Shown here: positions 7,381-9,010 of the stretch, in pieces
Layout: each line of letters begins with the position of its first letter
How positions within the stretch are numbered: the stretch's first letter is position 1
Assembly (NCBI GenBank): GCA_031266115.1
Contig: JAISBQ010000232.1
Location: 1-9,010, forward strand
From: Bifidobacteriaceae bacterium
GTDB lineage: Bacteria > Actinomycetota > Actinomycetes > Actinomycetales > WQXJ01
Direction: 5' to 3'
Length of the DNA stretch: 9,010 nucleotides
The notes under the pieces: generated by a model
The model's input: only the letters and a program-made list of their open reading frames with translations
The model's database searches: none
What the model was told of the DNA's origin: nothing
Program-made: the position numbers and the translations under genes

Positions 7381-7898
7381 TTGGGCGGCGTCACCACCTC
7401 CGCTGGTTCGGACTGTTGTTGGCGGCCTTGGGCTTGGCGTGGGCGACCAACGCCCCGCTGGGGGCGCTGGCGGACGACCCTTATGGTGATGAAGGCGTCA
7501 CCGTGGAGGTGTCGATCTCGCCCAGGCCAGCGCCCACCGGGACCTGGCAGAGTCCGGATGACGGCTCCCCACCACCAACCGACACCCCGACCGATGGCCC
7601 CAGCATGGTGCCGACCGGAGGACCGACCGGAGGACCGACCGGGGGACCGTCAGAAGAGCCCACGGCGACGCCCACGGGCACACCACCCTCGGCGACTTCC
7701 TCTGCGGCGCCGTCCGACGCTACCGGCACGTCGCCCGCCAGTGGCGCGGTGAGCCCGACTGGCGGCAAGGCTGGAGGCGATCTGGACTTCACCGGTTGGG
7801 AAGCTGCCGGAGTCGCGCTCGTCAGCGCGCTCGCAATCGCGGCCGGTACCTTGCTCGCCGCGACCGCTCGTCGGCGGGCGAAACACTCGCGGACCTGA
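7377..7898 (+). CDS. Small Pro/Thr-rich wall-sorted protein with LDFTG motif (CscD-like)
   Basis: 173 residues. The signal peptide starts MIGRRHHLRW, has a hydrophobic core and is likely cut after ALA32. The mature start DDPYGDEGVTVEVSI resembles that of the WxL-like protein. Residues about 50-130 are a low-complexity Pro/Thr/Gly/Ser spacer, including PTGG three times, suited to crossing the cell wall. The C-terminus is a sortase signal: L136-D-F-T-G140, a hydrophobic helix at about 143-164, then RRRAKHSR. Actinobacterial sortases of the class E type use LAxTG-like sites, and LDFTG is a plausible variant. Size and layout match the small sorted protein of csc clusters (CscD). Translation is probably coupled to the preceding gene through the ATGA overlap, with AAAGG 9 bases before the ATG. 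Apart from the sorting signal no catalytic domain is visible; it is probably a covalent anchor or partner. Confidence 0.85.
   Translation: MIGRRHHLRWFGLLLAALGLAWATNAPLGALADDPYGDEGVTVEVSISPRPAPTGTWQSPDDGSPPPTDTPTDGPSMVPTGGPTGGPTGGPSEEPTATPTGTPPSATSSAAPSDATGTSPASGAVSPTGGKAGGDLDFTGWEAAGVALVSALAIAAGTLLAATARRRAKHSRT
7611..7646 (+). repeat. 12-bp tandem repeat, three copies, encoding PTGG
   Basis: The unit CCGACCGGAGGA occurs twice exactly (7611-7622, 7623-7634) and once with one change (7635-7646). It encodes the PTGG runs in the spacer of the wall-sorted protein. Because the unit is a multiple of three, copy-number change would lengthen or shorten the spacer without breaking the frame. Confidence 0.9.
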
Positions 7899-8083
7899 CC
7901 CGAACCGGCGGCGAGAGACGACCAGACGGCATCGTGCTCCGAGTTGGCCGTCGAATACTATCGAACGGTCGTATGTGACAGACATCCGGGTAGTTGCCTC
8001 TGGCGCGACTCCAACCTCAACTGCTGGGCAGGGCCCAGCCCGACCGACCTGAAATCTCCCTCAACCAGAATCGAGGCTTTGAC
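7899..8083 (+). other. Intergenic region before the last secreted-protein gene
   Basis: 185 bases with no credible gene. It contains the short hairpin at 8023-8039 and an AT-richer stretch near 7951-7978, which could hold a promoter, but no clear -35/-10 pair stands out. The spacing suggests that the downstream gene may be a separate unit. Confidence 0.5.
8023..8039 (+). terminator. Small 7-bp hairpin upstream of last gene
   Basis: GCTGGGC (8023-8029) and GCCCAGC (8033-8039) are exact reverse complements around a 3-base loop. It lies 125 bases after the stop of the wall-sorted gene and 44 bases before the next ATG. It may be a terminator of the upstream operon or a leader hairpin. No T-run follows. 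Confidence 0.35.
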
Positions 8084-9010
8084 ATGAGAAAGCTCAAAAT
8101 CTCCGGCAACCGGATGCTCGCCTGCCTGGCAGCAGCGGCCGTGGCGGTGCCCGTGACGGCGGCGCCGGTGTGGGGCCAGGCGCCCAATGACGACTTGGCG
8201 GTCCTATATCAAACCGATTTCGCCACCTGGGACGATGAGACCACGCCGTTCGCGACCGGCCCATTGGCGGGTCAGGACGGCTGGATCGACCCTGGCGCCA
8301 GAGGGCAGATTAGTCAGACGGGCGCGAGGGTCACTGCGATCTCTGATTCGGCGGCGACGCAACGCGTCAACTGGCTGACCCGGCCGGACACGGAGGCGAG
8401 CCTCTCACAGTGGATCGCCGTGGACTTCGCGCCGGGACTCGGCACCGGCGACGCGCTCAAGAATTGGAACAACATCATTGGGCGGGTCCAACCCGGTTCG
8501 GCCGCCTCGGCCTTCAAGGTCGGATTCGCCACCGATGGCGGCAGCTATCAGGGCATGGGGCTTGAGGTCCAGCCAGTGGTGAACAGCGGCCCGGCAGCCG
8601 CCTACCAGACCAAGTACCTTCCGATCGGGCAGAACGCCATTCCCGAACACGCGTACCGCATGGAAGTGAGTTTCGAGACCCCTGATGACACCACCACCAC
8701 GGTCATTGACGCTGCGATAATCGACAAGACGACCGGGCAGACCGTGCTGAGCGGCACGTTCACTTTCAATACTCCAGCGCTCGCCCAACCAGGCGGCGCC
8801 GGCTTCTATGTGTCGACCGTGAACGGGAGCACACTGACCGGGTTCGAATACCGGGGCACCCTGGCCGATCCGCCAGAGCCGCCGGACCCGGACCAGCTAT
8901 CGAGCTTCGACTTCCGCGGCAAGAGCCGTCAGGATGTCCTGGACGCCGGCTGGACCGTCCAGAACGAGAGCCCGGAGAAGATCTCTTTCGGCCCGGACGG
9001 CGTGACCATC
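8084..9010 (+). CDS. Large secreted protein of unknown function, 5' part (runs off window)
   Basis: The frame is open for 309 codons from ATG 8084 to the window edge. GAGG at 8073-8076 lies 7 bases before the ATG. Residues 1-33 are a signal peptide (MRKLK, Ala/Val core, likely cut after GQA33). About residues 40-265 look like one beta-sandwich domain of the ConA/LamG-like kind: LYQTDFATWD, then GQDGWIDPG, then alternating polar/hydrophobic strands ending TGFEYRGTL. A Pro-rich linker (DPPEPPDPDQ) leads to a second domain starting SSFDFRGKSRQDVLDAGW. Such tandem beta-sandwiches are common in secreted carbohydrate-active enzymes, where they bind glycans, but I see no catalytic motif in this part and do not assign a family. 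It follows the surface-complex genes on the same strand and may be another surface enzyme or partner. Confidence 0.8.
   Translation, partial: MRKLKISGNRMLACLAAAAVAVPVTAAPVWGQAPNDDLAVLYQTDFATWDDETTPFATGPLAGQDGWIDPGARGQISQTGARVTAISDSAATQRVNWLTRPDTEASLSQWIAVDFAPGLGTGDALKNWNNIIGRVQPGSAASAFKVGFATDGGSYQGMGLEVQPVVNSGPAAAYQTKYLPIGQNAIPEHAYRMEVSFETPDDTTTTVIDAAIIDKTTGQTVLSGTFTFNTPALAQPGGAGFYVSTVNGSTLTGFEYRGTLADPPEPPDPDQLSSFDFRGKSRQDVLDAGWTVQNESPEKISFGPDGVTI

Noticed and set aside
1..9010. CRISPR arrays, transposases, tRNA or rRNA genes, phage genes
   Set aside because: I scanned for regularly spaced repeats, transposase-like proteins and conserved RNA segments and saw none. The only tandem repeat is the short PTGG-coding one.

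Overview
The window is GC-rich DNA, and every convincing gene lies on the + strand. Long accidental ORFs on the opposite strand, purine-rich ribosome sites of the AAAGG/AGAAGGAGG type, a GTG start and an LxxTG wall-sorting tail all point to a high-GC Gram-positive bacterium (Actinomycetota). The domain style of the enzymes (GH20, PKD and a C-terminal CMGGK...TPYGSK module) recalls Cellulomonas-like or gut-dwelling actinobacteria. I cannot fix a genus from sequence alone.

Layout, left to right. (1) The 3' part of a secreted GH20 beta-hexosaminidase enters from the left edge (1-1703). (2) A 233-base gap follows. (3) A complete 1140-residue secreted GH20 enzyme (1937-5359) has two F5/8-type-C sugar-binding domains, a GH20b domain, the GH20 barrel, a PKD domain and the same C-terminal module as gene 1. 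(4) A gap with G/C-rich hairpins follows (5360-5462). (5) A 208-residue secreted WxL-like protein (5463-6089) comes next, then a perfect 16-bp inverted repeat. (6) A 387-residue DUF916/WxLIP-type protein has a signal peptide, two beta-sandwich domains, one membrane helix and a charged tail (6217-7380). (7) It overlaps by ATGA a 173-residue Pro/Thr-rich protein with an LDFTG sorting signal (7377-7898). (8) After 185 non-coding bases, a large secreted protein of unknown function begins and runs off the right edge (8084-9010).

Genes 5 to 7 together match the composition of the csc (cell-surface complex) clusters known from lactobacilli and other low-GC Gram-positives: a WxL protein, a membrane-anchored DUF916 partner, and a small wall-sorted protein. 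Here the set lies directly downstream of two secreted hexosaminidases. The inferred picture is a wall-associated protein complex built beside exo-acting enzymes that remove GlcNAc/GalNAc-type sugars (or lacto-N-biose) from host or microbial glycans. The WxL-like protein lacks a Trp at its C-terminal WxL position. It also shares a mature N-terminal motif with the sorted protein, and the two GH20 enzymes share a Cys-bounded C-terminal module that could be a docking or folding unit. These three points are the most interesting leads in the window.
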